Positions 43,427 through 51,057 of a stretch of DNA of 64,000 bases are shown piece after piece (position 1 is the first letter of the stretch; every line of letters starts with the position of its first letter). A program made the translations under genes and the position numbers. The stretch covers positions 1,798,001 to 1,862,000 of the forward strand of contig NZ_CP124836.1 of NCBI RefSeq assembly GCF_029964055.1. Direction: 5' to 3'. The notes under the pieces are model-generated. The model saw only the letters and a list, made by a program, of their open reading frames with translations. It had not been told where the DNA came from and made no database searches. The stretch comes from Arthrobacter sp. EM1. Its GTDB lineage: Bacteria > Actinomycetota > Actinomycetes > Actinomycetales > Micrococcaceae.

Positions 43427-44485
43427 TCAGTTACGGGAAAGTGCGACCCAGCGGTCAAGCACGGCAGTAGCAGCACCAGACTGGACAGACTCTTCCGCGC
43501 GCTTGAGGGCCGCGGCCATCCGTTCGTTGAACGGGCCGGCCGCGTCCAGATCAAACGCCACGAGTCCGGCGGCAGCGTTCAGCAGTGCAGCGTCCCGTGC
43601 CGGTCCCTGCGCACCGGAGAGAACGGACCGGACGACGGCGGCGTTGGCCGCGGCGTCCCCGCCGCGCAGCTCCTCAAGAGTTGCCTGGCGGATGCCCAGC
43701 CCGCGCGGGTCGAACATCTCCTCGGTCACCTCGCCGTTCCTGATTTCCCACACCCGCGACGGGCCGGTAGTGGTCAGCTCGTCCAGTCCGTCATTCCCGC
43801 GGAACACCAGGCCCCGGCTCCCGCGCTTGGCCAGCACCCCCGCCACCAGCGGAGCCATCCGCACGTTGGCGACGCCGACCGCTGAGGCCTGCACGTTAGC
43901 GGGGTTGGTCATCGGACCCAGGAAGTTGAACGCCGTGGGGACCCCGAGTTCACGGCGGGCAACGGCCGCGTGGCGCATGGACGGATGGAACACCTGGGCG
44001 AAGCAGAAGGTGATGCCTGCCTCCTCAGCGTTAAGGGCCACCCTCGGGATCGGCAGGTCCAGCCGCACACCCAGGGCTTCAAGCACGTCCGCGGACCCGG
44101 AGGTCGAAGAGGCAGCACGGTTACCGTGCTTGACCACCTTGGCACCGGCGCCGGCGGCAATGAGTGCCGCCATGGTGGAGATGTTGACGGTGTTCTGCTG
44201 GTCACCGCCGGTTCCGACGATGTCCAGCTTCTGCCCGGAGATGTCCATGGGACTCGCGTTCGCGATCATGGCCGCCACCAGGCCCACGAGTTCATCCACG
44301 GTCTCGCCCTTGGCACGCAGGGCCACGAGGAAGCCTGCAACCTGGACGGGCGTCGCTTCCCCGGACATGATCGAGTTCATCGCCCACTCGGTGCTGCCGG
44401 CCGTGAGATCGGTACCGTCGATGAGTGCCTTGATGAGCCGCGGCCACGAGTTGACTGCCGCCTGTGCAGATGCCTGAGAAGTCAC
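43427..44485 (-). CDS. trpD: Anthranilate phosphoribosyltransferase
   Basis: A 352-residue enzyme converting anthranilate and PRPP to phosphoribosylanthranilate in tryptophan synthesis. Motifs: [20 protein letters not shown] (PRPP-binding GTGGD), [20 protein letters not shown] (anthranilate/PRPP-binding KHGNR) and [19 protein letters not shown]. An N-terminal helical domain precedes the nucleoside-phosphorylase-like fold. It stands alone here; other trp genes are not in the window. The GTG at 44485 has TAGCAT 6 nt upstream, so it is probably leaderless. Divergent from ctaE, as in mycobacteria. Confidence 0.95.
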   Translation of the reverse strand: MTSQASAQAAVNSWPRLIKALIDGTDLTAGSTEWAMNSIMSGEATPVQVAGFLVALRAKGETVDELVGLVAAMIANASPMDISGQKLDIVGTGGDQQNTVNISTMAALIAAGAGAKVVKHGNRAASSTSGSADVLEALGVRLDLPIPRVALNAEEAGITFCFAQVFHPSMRHAAVARRELGVPTAFNFLGPMTNPANVQASAVGVANVRMAPLVAGVLAKRGSRGLVFRGNDGLDELTTTGPSRVWEIRNGEVTEEMFDPRGLGIRQATLEELRGGDAAANAAVVRSVLSGAQGPARDAALLNAAAGLVAFDLDAAGPFNERMAAALKRAEESVQSGAATAVLDRWVALSRN

Positions 44486-44491
44486 GTTCCG

Positions 44492-44497
44492 ATGCTA
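44492..44497 (-). promoter_or_regulatory. -10 element of leaderless promoter (trpD)
   Basis: Minus-strand TAGCAT, 6 nt, then GTG at 44485. Confidence 0.5.
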
Positions 44498-44616
44498 TCG
44501 AGGTGCGCACCGCAATGACCAATGTGAACCGCTCCGGGAACTTTTCCGCTCGAATTCGCGTCTTTGTAGAAAAAGTCCTCCCAAAACGCGGTTTGCGTTG
44601 GGCAGCAGGGACTTTT

Positions 44617-44633
44617 ATAGACATAATGTCTAT
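44617..44633 (+). promoter_or_regulatory. Perfect 17-bp palindrome over the ctaE -10, candidate operator
   Basis: ATAGACAT-A-ATGTCTAT is a perfect 8+1+8 palindrome that ends one base before the ctaE GTG (44634). It contains the probable -10 CATAAT (44622-44627), 6 nt from the start. A further inverted repeat AAAAGTCC/GGACTTTT (44571-44578 and 44609-44616) directly precedes it. A repressor or activator binding here would control the whole ctaE-qcrCAB unit; the protein is unknown. Confidence 0.6.
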
Positions 44634-45272
44634 GTGACATCTGCGACCCATGCCCCCAGTACCCCGGCGCACCCGACGCTGAATCGCCCGAACATGGTTT
44701 CTGTTGGAACCGTAGTCTGGCTGTCCAGTGAGTTGATGTTCTTCGCCGGTCTCTTCGCCATGTACTTCACACTCCGTTCGACTTCCGGACAAATGTGGGC
44801 CGAAGAGACAGCCAAGCTCAACTTTCCCTTTGCGCTCGTCAACACGATCGTCCTCGTGGCCAGTTCCTTTACTTGCCAGATGGGCGTCTTCGCCGCTGAG
44901 CGGCTTCAGCCGCGCCGAAGCGGCGGCCCCCTCAGCTTCACCCGCTGGGGAATGAACGAATGGTTCACCGTGACTTTCATCATGGGTTCCTTCTTCGTGG
45001 CCGGCCAGGCAACCGAGTACGCCATGCTCGTTTCCGAGCATGTTTCCCTCTCCTCCAACGCTTATGGCTCGGCGTTCTACATCACCACCGGGTTCCACGG
45101 CCTGCACGTTATCGGCGGCCTGGTTGCCTTCCTCCTCATAATGGGACGGTCCTTCGCGGCGAAGAAGTTCGGCCACTTCGAAGCGACCTCAGCGATCGTC
45201 ACCTCGTATTACTGGCACTTCGTTGACGTCGTCTGGATCGGGCTCTTCCTGGTCATCTATGTCCTCAAGTAG
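44634..45272 (+). CDS. ctaE: Cytochrome c oxidase subunit III (CtaE)
   Basis: A 212-residue membrane subunit of the aa3 oxidase with five hydrophobic helices. The N-terminus ([20 protein letters not shown]) leads to [40 protein letters not shown] and [20 protein letters not shown] are the conserved subunit III signatures. In Actinobacteria the oxidase forms a supercomplex with cytochrome bcc, encoded next to it. The GTG at 44634 has no ribosome site and is preceded by a palindromic -10 region, so the operon mRNA is probably leaderless. Confidence 0.95.
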   Translation: MTSATHAPSTPAHPTLNRPNMVSVGTVVWLSSELMFFAGLFAMYFTLRSTSGQMWAEETAKLNFPFALVNTIVLVASSFTCQMGVFAAERLQPRRSGGPLSFTRWGMNEWFTVTFIMGSFFVAGQATEYAMLVSEHVSLSSNAYGSAFYITTGFHGLHVIGGLVAFLLIMGRSFAAKKFGHFEATSAIVTSYYWHFVDVVWIGLFLVIYVLK

Positions 45273-45358
45273 CACCACTTGCCACTCTTTCTACAAGAGG
45301 TAGAATTTCAAGAAGCGGCTCCCGGAGCCAACGCACGATCGAATAAAGGAACCACCAC

Positions 45359-46144
45359 GTGAAGGCACTCTCGCAGAAGCGACGTCACCCGCTGGCAGCA
45401 ATTGCACTGCTGCTGATGGGCCTCCTGGTCACTGGTGGGCTGTACGCCGTTGCCACGACCGTCAACCAGGCCAAGGCCACCACCAGCTTCAGCGCCAACG
45501 ACGCAGAGGAGGGCGGCAAGCTCTTCGCCGCCAACTGCGCCACCTGCCACGGCATGGGTGCCAGCGGGTCCCAGTCCGGACCGTCCCTGGTAGGCGTCGG
45601 CGCCGCAGCCGTCGACTTCCAGGTCGGTACGGGCCGTATGCCCATGCAGATGAACGGCCCGCAGGCGTACAAGAAGCCGGCCCAGTTCAACGAAGAGCAG
45701 ACCCACCAGCTTTCCGCATACGTTGCCTCGCTCGGCCCCGGCCCGTCCATTCCCGAGGCAGGTGTCCTCGATGAAAAGGGAGACGCCGCCAAGGGTGGCG
45801 AGCTGTTCCGCACAAACTGCGCCATGTGCCACAACGCCGCAGCTGCCGGAGGGGCCCTGACCCGTGGCAAGTTCGCCCCGGCCCTGGCCGACGTCACCGG
45901 CAAGCACATCTACGAAGCAATGGTCACCGGCCCGCAGAACATGCCGGTCTTCAGCGATGCCAACGTTTCCCCCGAAGGTAAGCGAGACATCATCACTTTC
46001 CTGAAGCAGATCGAAGCCAACGGGTCTCCCGGCGGTGCTGATCTGGGCGCCTTGGGCCCGGTGTCGGAAGGTCTGTTTGTCTGGATCGCCGGCCTCGGCG
46101 TTATCATCGCCTTCACCATCTGGCTGACGTCCCGGACGTCCTAG
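45359..46144 (+). CDS. qcrC: Cytochrome bc1 complex dihaem cytochrome c subunit (QcrC)
   Basis: A 261-residue membrane-anchored cytochrome cc. An N-terminal transmembrane signal anchor (PLAAIALLLMGLLVTGGLYA) is followed by two haem c domains: CATCH at 60-64 and CAMCH at 154-158, each with a later Met ligand (GRMPMQM, NMPVFSD). A C-terminal helix (GLFVWIAGLGVIIAFTIWLT) anchors it. It carries electrons directly from Rieske to the oxidase CuA, replacing a soluble cytochrome c. The GTG start has AAAGGA upstream. Confidence 0.95.
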   Translation: MKALSQKRRHPLAAIALLLMGLLVTGGLYAVATTVNQAKATTSFSANDAEEGGKLFAANCATCHGMGASGSQSGPSLVGVGAAAVDFQVGTGRMPMQMNGPQAYKKPAQFNEEQTHQLSAYVASLGPGPSIPEAGVLDEKGDAAKGGELFRTNCAMCHNAAAAGGALTRGKFAPALADVTGKHIYEAMVTGPQNMPVFSDANVSPEGKRDIITFLKQIEANGSPGGADLGALGPVSEGLFVWIAGLGVIIAFTIWLTSRTS

Positions 46145-46245
46145 CCACCTGTTGCACCTGTAAGAGTTTTGCTGCTGACCCGTCGGCAGTTTGAATTGAA
46201 AGCTAACTCGGCAATCGCCGAGACGAGAGAGGGATGAGGCGAATT

Positions 46246-47316
46246 ATGGGCAACCATAGTGACGGCAGTCCGAACCACTCGGGCACCGTAGCTACGGCTG
46301 GTCAAAATGAGGTGGAGAAGTTCCAGGACCCTGGACTTCCTCCGCACCGTTTGCGCCTGGCCGACACGGACCCGAAGGCCGCAAAGCGAGCAGAACGGCA
46401 GGTAGCCCTTCTTTTCGGTATCTCAGTCGTTGGCACCCTGATATTTTTGGTGGCTTACTTCGCCATCGATCTGGGAGATGACACCGCGATCGCGACGATC
46501 CGGTTGCAGAACGCGCTACTCGGCATCGGCACGGCCTTTGCGATGCTCGGCATCGGTACCGGCATTGTGCACTGGGCCAAGGCCCTTATGCCGGACCATG
46601 AAGTGTCGGAAGAGCGCCACGCGATCCGCACCGAAGAAGACCGCCAGGCCGCCGTCCGCATCGTCGACGACATCGTTGAGGAAACTGGCATCAAGCGCCG
46701 GCCCCTGATCCGCAACACCCTGCTGGGCGCCGTCGCGCTGGCGCCGCTGCCTGCCCTTGCCGTCTTCGGCGACCTGGGTCCCCGTCCTGATAAGGCTCTG
46801 GCTCACACCATGTGGGCGCCCGAGGAGGGTAAGCTCAAGCGGCTTACCCGCGACCCCGACGGCACGCCCATCAAGGCCTCGGATGTCACCATCGGCTCGG
46901 CCTTCCACGTCATCCCTGAAGGGCTGAACGAGCTGAGCGAAGGCAAGCTGAACGAGAAGGCAAAGTCCGTCGTTCTGCTGATGCGTCTCAATCCTGAGTC
47001 GCTGAACCCGTCCGCCGGGCGTGAGGACTGGGGCTACAACGGCATCGTCGCGTACTCCAAGATCTGCACTCACGTTGGCTGCCCCGTTGCCCTGTACGAG
47101 CAGCAGACGCACCACCTGCTGTGCCCGTGCCACCAGTCAACCTTCGACCTCACCCGGGAATGCAAGGTTATCTTTGGCCCGGCCAGCCGTCCTCTCCCCC
47201 AGCTGCCCATTGCAGTCGACGCCGAGGGCTACCTGGTCGCCACCAGCGACTTCCATGAACCTGTTGGACCTAGCTATTGGGAGCGTGATGAGCATGAGCG
47301 CAGCAACAACGCCTGA
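46246..47316 (+). CDS. qcrA: Rieske iron-sulfur subunit of cytochrome bc1 complex (QcrA)
   Basis: A 356-residue protein with an actinobacterial three-helix N-terminal membrane region and a C-terminal Rieske domain. The 2Fe-2S ligands are C274 and H276 (CTHVGC) and C293 and H296 (CPCHQS); the disulfide pair is C279 and C295. GPASRPLPQLPIAVDAEGYL is the usual following segment. The ATG at 46246 is preferred over 46234 because GAGAGGGA is spaced properly from it. The 3' end overlaps qcrB by 29 nt. Confidence 0.95.
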   Translation: MGNHSDGSPNHSGTVATAGQNEVEKFQDPGLPPHRLRLADTDPKAAKRAERQVALLFGISVVGTLIFLVAYFAIDLGDDTAIATIRLQNALLGIGTAFAMLGIGTGIVHWAKALMPDHEVSEERHAIRTEEDRQAAVRIVDDIVEETGIKRRPLIRNTLLGAVALAPLPALAVFGDLGPRPDKALAHTMWAPEEGKLKRLTRDPDGTPIKASDVTIGSAFHVIPEGLNELSEGKLNEKAKSVVLLMRLNPESLNPSAGREDWGYNGIVAYSKICTHVGCPVALYEQQTHHLLCPCHQSTFDLTRECKVIFGPASRPLPQLPIAVDAEGYLVATSDFHEPVGPSYWERDEHERSNNA

Positions 47317-48973
47317 GGCACCGGTCTTCGTCGCCACAACTAAAGGCGGCCGCATTACCGATTTCGTCGACCAGCGTGTTGGCGGCTCCGGTATGCTTCG
47401 AGAATTCGGCCGGAAGGTCTTCCCGGACCACTGGTCGTTTATGTTCGGCGAAGTGGCTCTTTATTCATTCGTCATCCTGCTTCTCTCAGGAACGTTCCTG
47501 ACGTTCTTCTTCGATCCCTCCATGGCAGAGACCCACTATTCGGGTTCCTACACGCCGCTGAAGAACGTCGAAATGTCCGTCGCGTACAGCTCGTCGCTGG
47601 ACATCTCCTTCGACGTTCGTGGCGGCCTGTTTATGCGCCAGGTCCACCACTGGTCCGCGCTGCTGTTTGTTGCTTCCGTCTCGGTGCATATGCTCCGTGT
47701 GTTCTTTACCGGCGCCTTCCGCAAACCGCGTGAAATGAACTGGGTCGTGGGCAGCGTGCTGCTCATCCTCGCAATGGCTGCCGGCTTCACGGGCTACTCC
47801 CTCCCCGATGATCTGCTGTCCGGAAACGGCCTGCGAATCATCGACGGCGTTATCAAGTCAATCCCGGTGATCGGCACGTACATCTCCTTCTTCCTCTTCG
47901 GCGGGGAATTTCCGGGCACGGCCATAATCGGCCGCTTGTACATGCTGCACATCCTGCTCGTTCCGGCGCTCATCCTCCTGATGATCGTGCTCCACCTGTT
48001 TATGGTTGTGGTGCACAAGCACACCCAGTACCCCGGCCCGGGACGCAACGACGGCAACGTCGTGGGCTACCCGCTTGGCCCGGTCTACGCTGCGAAGGCC
48101 GGCGGCTTCTTCTTCATCGTCTTTGGTGTCGTTGCGCTGATGGCTGGCTTCTTCACCATCAACCCGATCTGGAACTACGGCCCGTACGACCCCTCCCCCG
48201 TGTCCGCCGGCACCCAGCCCGACTGGTACATCGGTTTTGTTGACGGCGCCCTGCGCCTGATGCCGGGCACCTTCGGCGACTGGCATGTCGAGCAGATCTG
48301 GTTCGGTCACGTGTTTACGTTCAACGTCCTGCTGCCGGCGCTGGTCCCGGCCGGCATCTTGTTCACCCTTATGTTCACGTACCCTTGGATTGAACGCTGG
48401 ATCACCAAGGACAACCGCGAGCACCACGTCCTGGACCGTCCCCGCAATGCGCCGACCCGGACGGCCATCGGCATGGCCGGGTTCGTCTGGTACTGCGTGA
48501 TGTGGGCGGCCGCCGGTTCGGACCTCATTGCAACGCACTTCCACGTGTCGCTCAACGATGTCACCTACTGGCTGCGCGCGCTGTTCTTCATCGGCCCGAT
48601 CCTCGCCTTTATAGTCACCAAGCGCGTTGCTCTGGCCCTGCAGCGCAAGGACCGCGAGATAGCCTTGCACGGCCGCGAAACCGGCCGCATCGTGCGGCTC
48701 CCGCACGGTGAATTCATCGAGGTCCACGCCCCGCTGGATGAGTACAAGCGCTACAAGCTCGTAGGCTTCGAGTCACCGTCTCCGTTGCCCGCGGAGCCGA
48801 ACGCACACGGAGTCGTCGACAGAACGGAAAAGCGCCGTGCCAAGCTGTCGCAGCTGTTCTTTGAGGACCGCGTCGCGCCGGCAACTCCCGCTGAACTGGC
48901 AGCTTCCCACGGGGCCCACCGCGGGCACGAAGCAATTGAAACAGCGGATAATCAAAAGACACTCAGCCACTAA
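47288..48973 (+). CDS. qcrB: Cytochrome b subunit of bc1 complex (QcrB)
   Basis: A 561-residue membrane protein carrying haems bL and bH and both quinone sites; it is the target of the mycobacterial drug telacebec. Eight or more helices are visible. Haem-ligand His residues lie in FMRQVHHWSALLFVASVSVH and LHILLVPALILLMIVLHLFM, and the Qo-site region in the NPIWNYGPYDPSPVSAGTQP segment. A long charged C-terminal tail (after about 480) is typical of Actinobacteria. Two possible starts lie 6 nt apart (47288, 47294). It overlaps qcrA and ends the operon before a strong terminator. Confidence 0.95.
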   Translation: MSMSAATTPEAPVFVATTKGGRITDFVDQRVGGSGMLREFGRKVFPDHWSFMFGEVALYSFVILLLSGTFLTFFFDPSMAETHYSGSYTPLKNVEMSVAYSSSLDISFDVRGGLFMRQVHHWSALLFVASVSVHMLRVFFTGAFRKPREMNWVVGSVLLILAMAAGFTGYSLPDDLLSGNGLRIIDGVIKSIPVIGTYISFFLFGGEFPGTAIIGRLYMLHILLVPALILLMIVLHLFMVVVHKHTQYPGPGRNDGNVVGYPLGPVYAAKAGGFFFIVFGVVALMAGFFTINPIWNYGPYDPSPVSAGTQPDWYIGFVDGALRLMPGTFGDWHVEQIWFGHVFTFNVLLPALVPAGILFTLMFTYPWIERWITKDNREHHVLDRPRNAPTRTAIGMAGFVWYCVMWAAAGSDLIATHFHVSLNDVTYWLRALFFIGPILAFIVTKRVALALQRKDREIALHGRETGRIVRLPHGEFIEVHAPLDEYKRYKLVGFESPSPLPAEPNAHGVVDRTEKRRAKLSQLFFEDRVAPATPAELAASHGAHRGHEAIETADNQKTLSH

Positions 48974-48994
48974 CCTGCTGCAGTGATCCGCAGA

Positions 48995-49026
48995 AAGGCC
49001 CGGTCCTCCAGGACCGGGCCTTTTTT
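48995..49026 (+). terminator. Rho-independent terminator after qcrB
   Basis: 13-bp perfect stem AAGGCCCGGTCCT with complement around a CC loop, then a T run (total of six T including the stem end), 21 nt after the qcrB stop. Confidence 0.9.
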
Positions 49027-49287
49027 GTGTATTGCCTTAGCCCCTCATCCACTTGACCGGCGCCTCGTTGTGTTTCCCGAGTTGTTTTGTTCCCAAGTGT
49101 CCGGGCCACCGTCCGGACGGCGACCATCGGCCCGCAGGACATGCCCACTGGTCACAGCAAGGACAGCGCACAAGGCCAATATGTCCACTGCCGGATCCCG
49201 CCACAGGACATGCCCACTGGCCACACCTAGGACAGCCCACAAGGCCCCACACGAGGGGCGGTGAAGGATCAGCGCGCCCAAGGGCTG
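49027..49287. other. Intergenic region with direct repeats
   Basis: 261 nt without a supported gene. It contains two 43-nt near-identical direct repeats (see separate entry) and separates the qcrB terminator from the 3' end of the GntR-family gene. A plus-strand frame through the repeats has no ribosome site and repeats its own residues, so it was not called. Confidence 0.6.
49135..49246. repeat. Pair of 43-nt direct repeats
   Basis: Copies at 49135-49177 and 49204-49246 (69-nt period) share CAGGACATGCCCACTGG and later CACAAGGCC, with about five mismatches. Between them, ATGTCC (49180) and GGACAT (49206) form an inverted pair. The sequence looks like members of a dispersed intergenic repeat family rather than a gene; only two copies are in view. 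Confidence 0.75.
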
Positions 49288-50079
49288 CTAGGGGCGGTAT
49301 CCCGAGGCGTAGTTGCGTGTCGGGCGGACACCGGGCCGCTGCAGCGGCACCCACAGCTTGTACCGGTCGGCCCGGTAGTACGACACCGAGTAATCAACCA
49401 TGGCCCGAGCCACAAAGGCATGACGCTGGATTTTCAGCAGCGGAGACCCAACCTCCACGTTGAGCAAACGAGACGTTGACGGCGACGCAGCCGTGGCCTC
49501 GATCATGTCTTCTCCCCACTCCATCACCAGTCCGTACCGTTCGCTGAGGACGTTGTAGAGCGAGGTGGGCGGTTCGCCGTCGAGCAGGCCCGGTACCCGG
49601 TGGGCCGGAATGAAATTCTCGTCCACGCTCATGGGCTCGCTATCGGCAAGCAGCAGCCGCCGGAAGCGCACCAAGGGTGTCCCCTCCTCGAGCTGCAATT
49701 CACGGGCCAGGAATGCGCTCGCACCGATCTGCTCAAAGCTAAGCACCTTAGCCGCGGGAACCATGCCGCGGCGCTGCATTTCTTCGCTGTAGGAAGTGAG
49801 CTTGACCTGAAGGTCCAGTTTCGGCTTTCGGACAAAAGTGCCCAGCCCCACAACACGTTCGATGACTTCCTCGCCGACGAGGGCATCAATGGCTTGGCGT
49901 ACCGTCATCCGGGCCAGACCAAAACGCAATGCGAGATCCCGCTCCGAGGGAAGCGCCGAGCCCGGCGGGCAAACACTTACGATGTGCGCCCTGATGATCT
50001 CCCTCAGCTGGACGTAAATGGGCGTTCCGTTGTGACGGTCGATTTCACCGTCCATGCGCGAAGCATCAGTGGGCGCCAT
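49288..50079 (-). CDS. GntR-family transcriptional regulator, HutC/DasR-like
   Basis: A 263-residue regulator. The N-terminal winged helix (GTPIYVQLREIIRAHIVSVC then PSERDLALRFGLARMTVRQA) and a UTRA ligand-binding domain (about 95-240: VKLTSYSEEMQRRGMVPAAK, FRRLLLADSEPMSVDENFIP, DMIEATAASPSTSRLL) place it in the HutC/DasR subfamily. DasR of Streptomyces senses glucosamine-6-phosphate and controls the PTS and N-acetylglucosamine genes. An adjacent HPr gene and a dre-like site between them support a related role. Starts at 50079 and 50055 are both possible; GGAAGG supports 50079. Confidence 0.85.
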   Translation of the reverse strand: MAPTDASRMDGEIDRHNGTPIYVQLREIIRAHIVSVCPPGSALPSERDLALRFGLARMTVRQAIDALVGEEVIERVVGLGTFVRKPKLDLQVKLTSYSEEMQRRGMVPAAKVLSFEQIGASAFLARELQLEEGTPLVRFRRLLLADSEPMSVDENFIPAHRVPGLLDGEPPTSLYNVLSERYGLVMEWGEDMIEATAASPSTSRLLNVEVGSPLLKIQRHAFVARAMVDYSVSYYRADRYKLWVPLQRPGVRPTRNYASGYRP

Positions 50080-50132
50080 TTCACTGCCTTCCCGAATGAG
50101 CCATACCTCAAGATTAGGCCATGCCTGACCCC

Positions 50133-50142
50133 GGTCTAGACC
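50133..50142. promoter_or_regulatory. dre-like operator GGTCTAGACC
   Basis: A perfect 10-bp palindrome, GGTCTAGACC, followed by ACC. It matches the core of the DasR responsive element (ACTGGTCTAGACCAGT). It sits between the divergent regulator gene (start 50079) and the HPr gene (start 50244). Confidence 0.65.
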
Positions 50143-50181
50143 ACCAAGAAGTATAGGTTCGCCCGCGGGGCCGCCCGCCGA

Positions 50182-50187
50182 TAGGCT
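50182..50187 (+). promoter_or_regulatory. Possible -10 element of HPr gene
   Basis: TAGGCT, 56 nt before the TTG start of the HPr gene; it would give a ~50-nt leader containing the ribosome site. Confidence 0.4.
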
Positions 50188-50243
50188 TGAATGCGCTGGT
50201 CCCCCACCGGCCGAAATTCCCGTTGCGAGATAAAGGAAGACCA

Positions 50244-50537
50244 TTGCCTGTTCGGACCGCAATCGTCAGGGCCCGTGTTGGACTGCATGCCAGACCGGCC
50301 GCCCGGTTCGTCCGTGCAGTCCTTGCCACCGGGCTTCCCGTCACCATCAGCAGGGACGGCAGGCCCGCCGTCGACGCCCGCTCACTGCTGGAAGTGATGA
50401 CCGAGGACTTCCGCTTCGGGTGCTCAGTAGAGCTCTCCATTGCCGATGAATCCCTCCCGCATCAACGCAGCCCTGCCGCCGTAGAGAAGGCCCTGGAGAG
50501 TCTCAGGGACCTGGTGGAGTCATCCCTGGCCGGCTAG
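50244..50537 (+). CDS. ptsH: Phosphocarrier protein HPr
   Basis: A 97-residue phosphotransferase-system carrier. The phosphorylated His15 is in VGLHARPAARFV, and Ser47 in DARSLLEVMT occupies the regulatory position near 46 that HPr kinase uses in Firmicutes. The tail is slightly longer than in usual 85-90-residue HPr. The TTG start at 50244 is chosen because AAAGGAAGA lies 5 nt upstream and the protein begins exactly at the family N-terminus (PVRTAIVRARVG). No enzyme I is nearby. Linked with a DasR-like regulator. Confidence 0.9.
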   Translation: MPVRTAIVRARVGLHARPAARFVRAVLATGLPVTISRDGRPAVDARSLLEVMTEDFRFGCSVELSIADESLPHQRSPAAVEKALESLRDLVESSLAG

Positions 50538-50585
50538 GTGCCCCGACCGGAGACTCGGCCGCCGCCCCGTCCAACAGGAAGCGTT

Positions 50586-50628
50586 AACGGCAGCGGGCCC
50601 CACCTCGATGGTGGGGCCCGCTGCCGTT
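50586..50628. terminator. Bidirectional terminator hairpin between HPr gene and ctaF
   Basis: A perfect 19-bp stem starting AACGGCAGCGGGCCCCACC around a 5-nt loop, between the convergent HPr and ctaF genes. No clear T-tract. Confidence 0.8.
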
Positions 50629-50655
50629 GAATCCATGTTCGCGTCCGTGCGGACC

Positions 50656-51057
50656 TTAGTGCGCGTGATCTCCGCGGCTGTACTCGTAGACCCAGCCTAC
50701 GAGGGCTACGACGGCGAGGCCGGCACCGATGTAGACGATCCAGAAACCCACCGCCATCCCAAGGAAGCCGGTGGCGCACGCCGTACCGAGAACCAGGGGC
50801 CACCAGCTCCAGGGGCTGAAGTGACCCTGTTCACCGGCGCCCTCATGGATTTCGGCGTCGCTGCGGTCCTCGGGACGCATCCCGACCCGCTTCCCCGTGA
50901 ACGAAAGGTAGGCACCGATCATGCCTGCCAGGCCGGCGACCAGCATAATTCCGAGGAACCCAACGTACTCAGTCCAGCCGGTCAGAAACCCGTAGACCAC
51001 TGACACCGGGACGAAAAAGAAGACTCCGAGGCCAAAAACCCTTGATTCAATCTTCAC
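50656..51057 (-). CDS. ctaF: Cytochrome c oxidase subunit IV (CtaF)
   Basis: A 133-residue actinobacterial-specific subunit of the aa3 oxidase with four hydrophobic helices ([71 protein letters not shown]). The central loop [11 protein letters not shown] is characteristic. The GTG start overlaps the ctaD stop by 4 nt (GTGA), giving translational coupling and stoichiometric expression. Confidence 0.93.
   Translation of the reverse strand: MKIESRVFGLGVFFFVPVSVVYGFLTGWTEYVGFLGIMLVAGLAGMIGAYLSFTGKRVGMRPEDRSDAEIHEGAGEQGHFSPWSWWPLVLGTACATGFLGMAVGFWIVYIGAGLAVVALVGWVYEYSRGDHAH

Noticed and set aside
49135..49246. Possible CRISPR array
   Set aside because: Only two imperfect 43-nt copies with one 26-nt interval and no cas genes in the window.
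49053..49463. 136-codon plus-strand frame through the direct repeats
   Set aside because: No ribosome site or promoter, repeat-derived residues, and it enters the antisense of the GntR-family gene.
50187..50243. Longer HPr from the TTG at 50187
   Set aside because: It lies at the -10 element itself and adds 19 residues absent from HPr; the TTG at 50244 has a good ribosome site.
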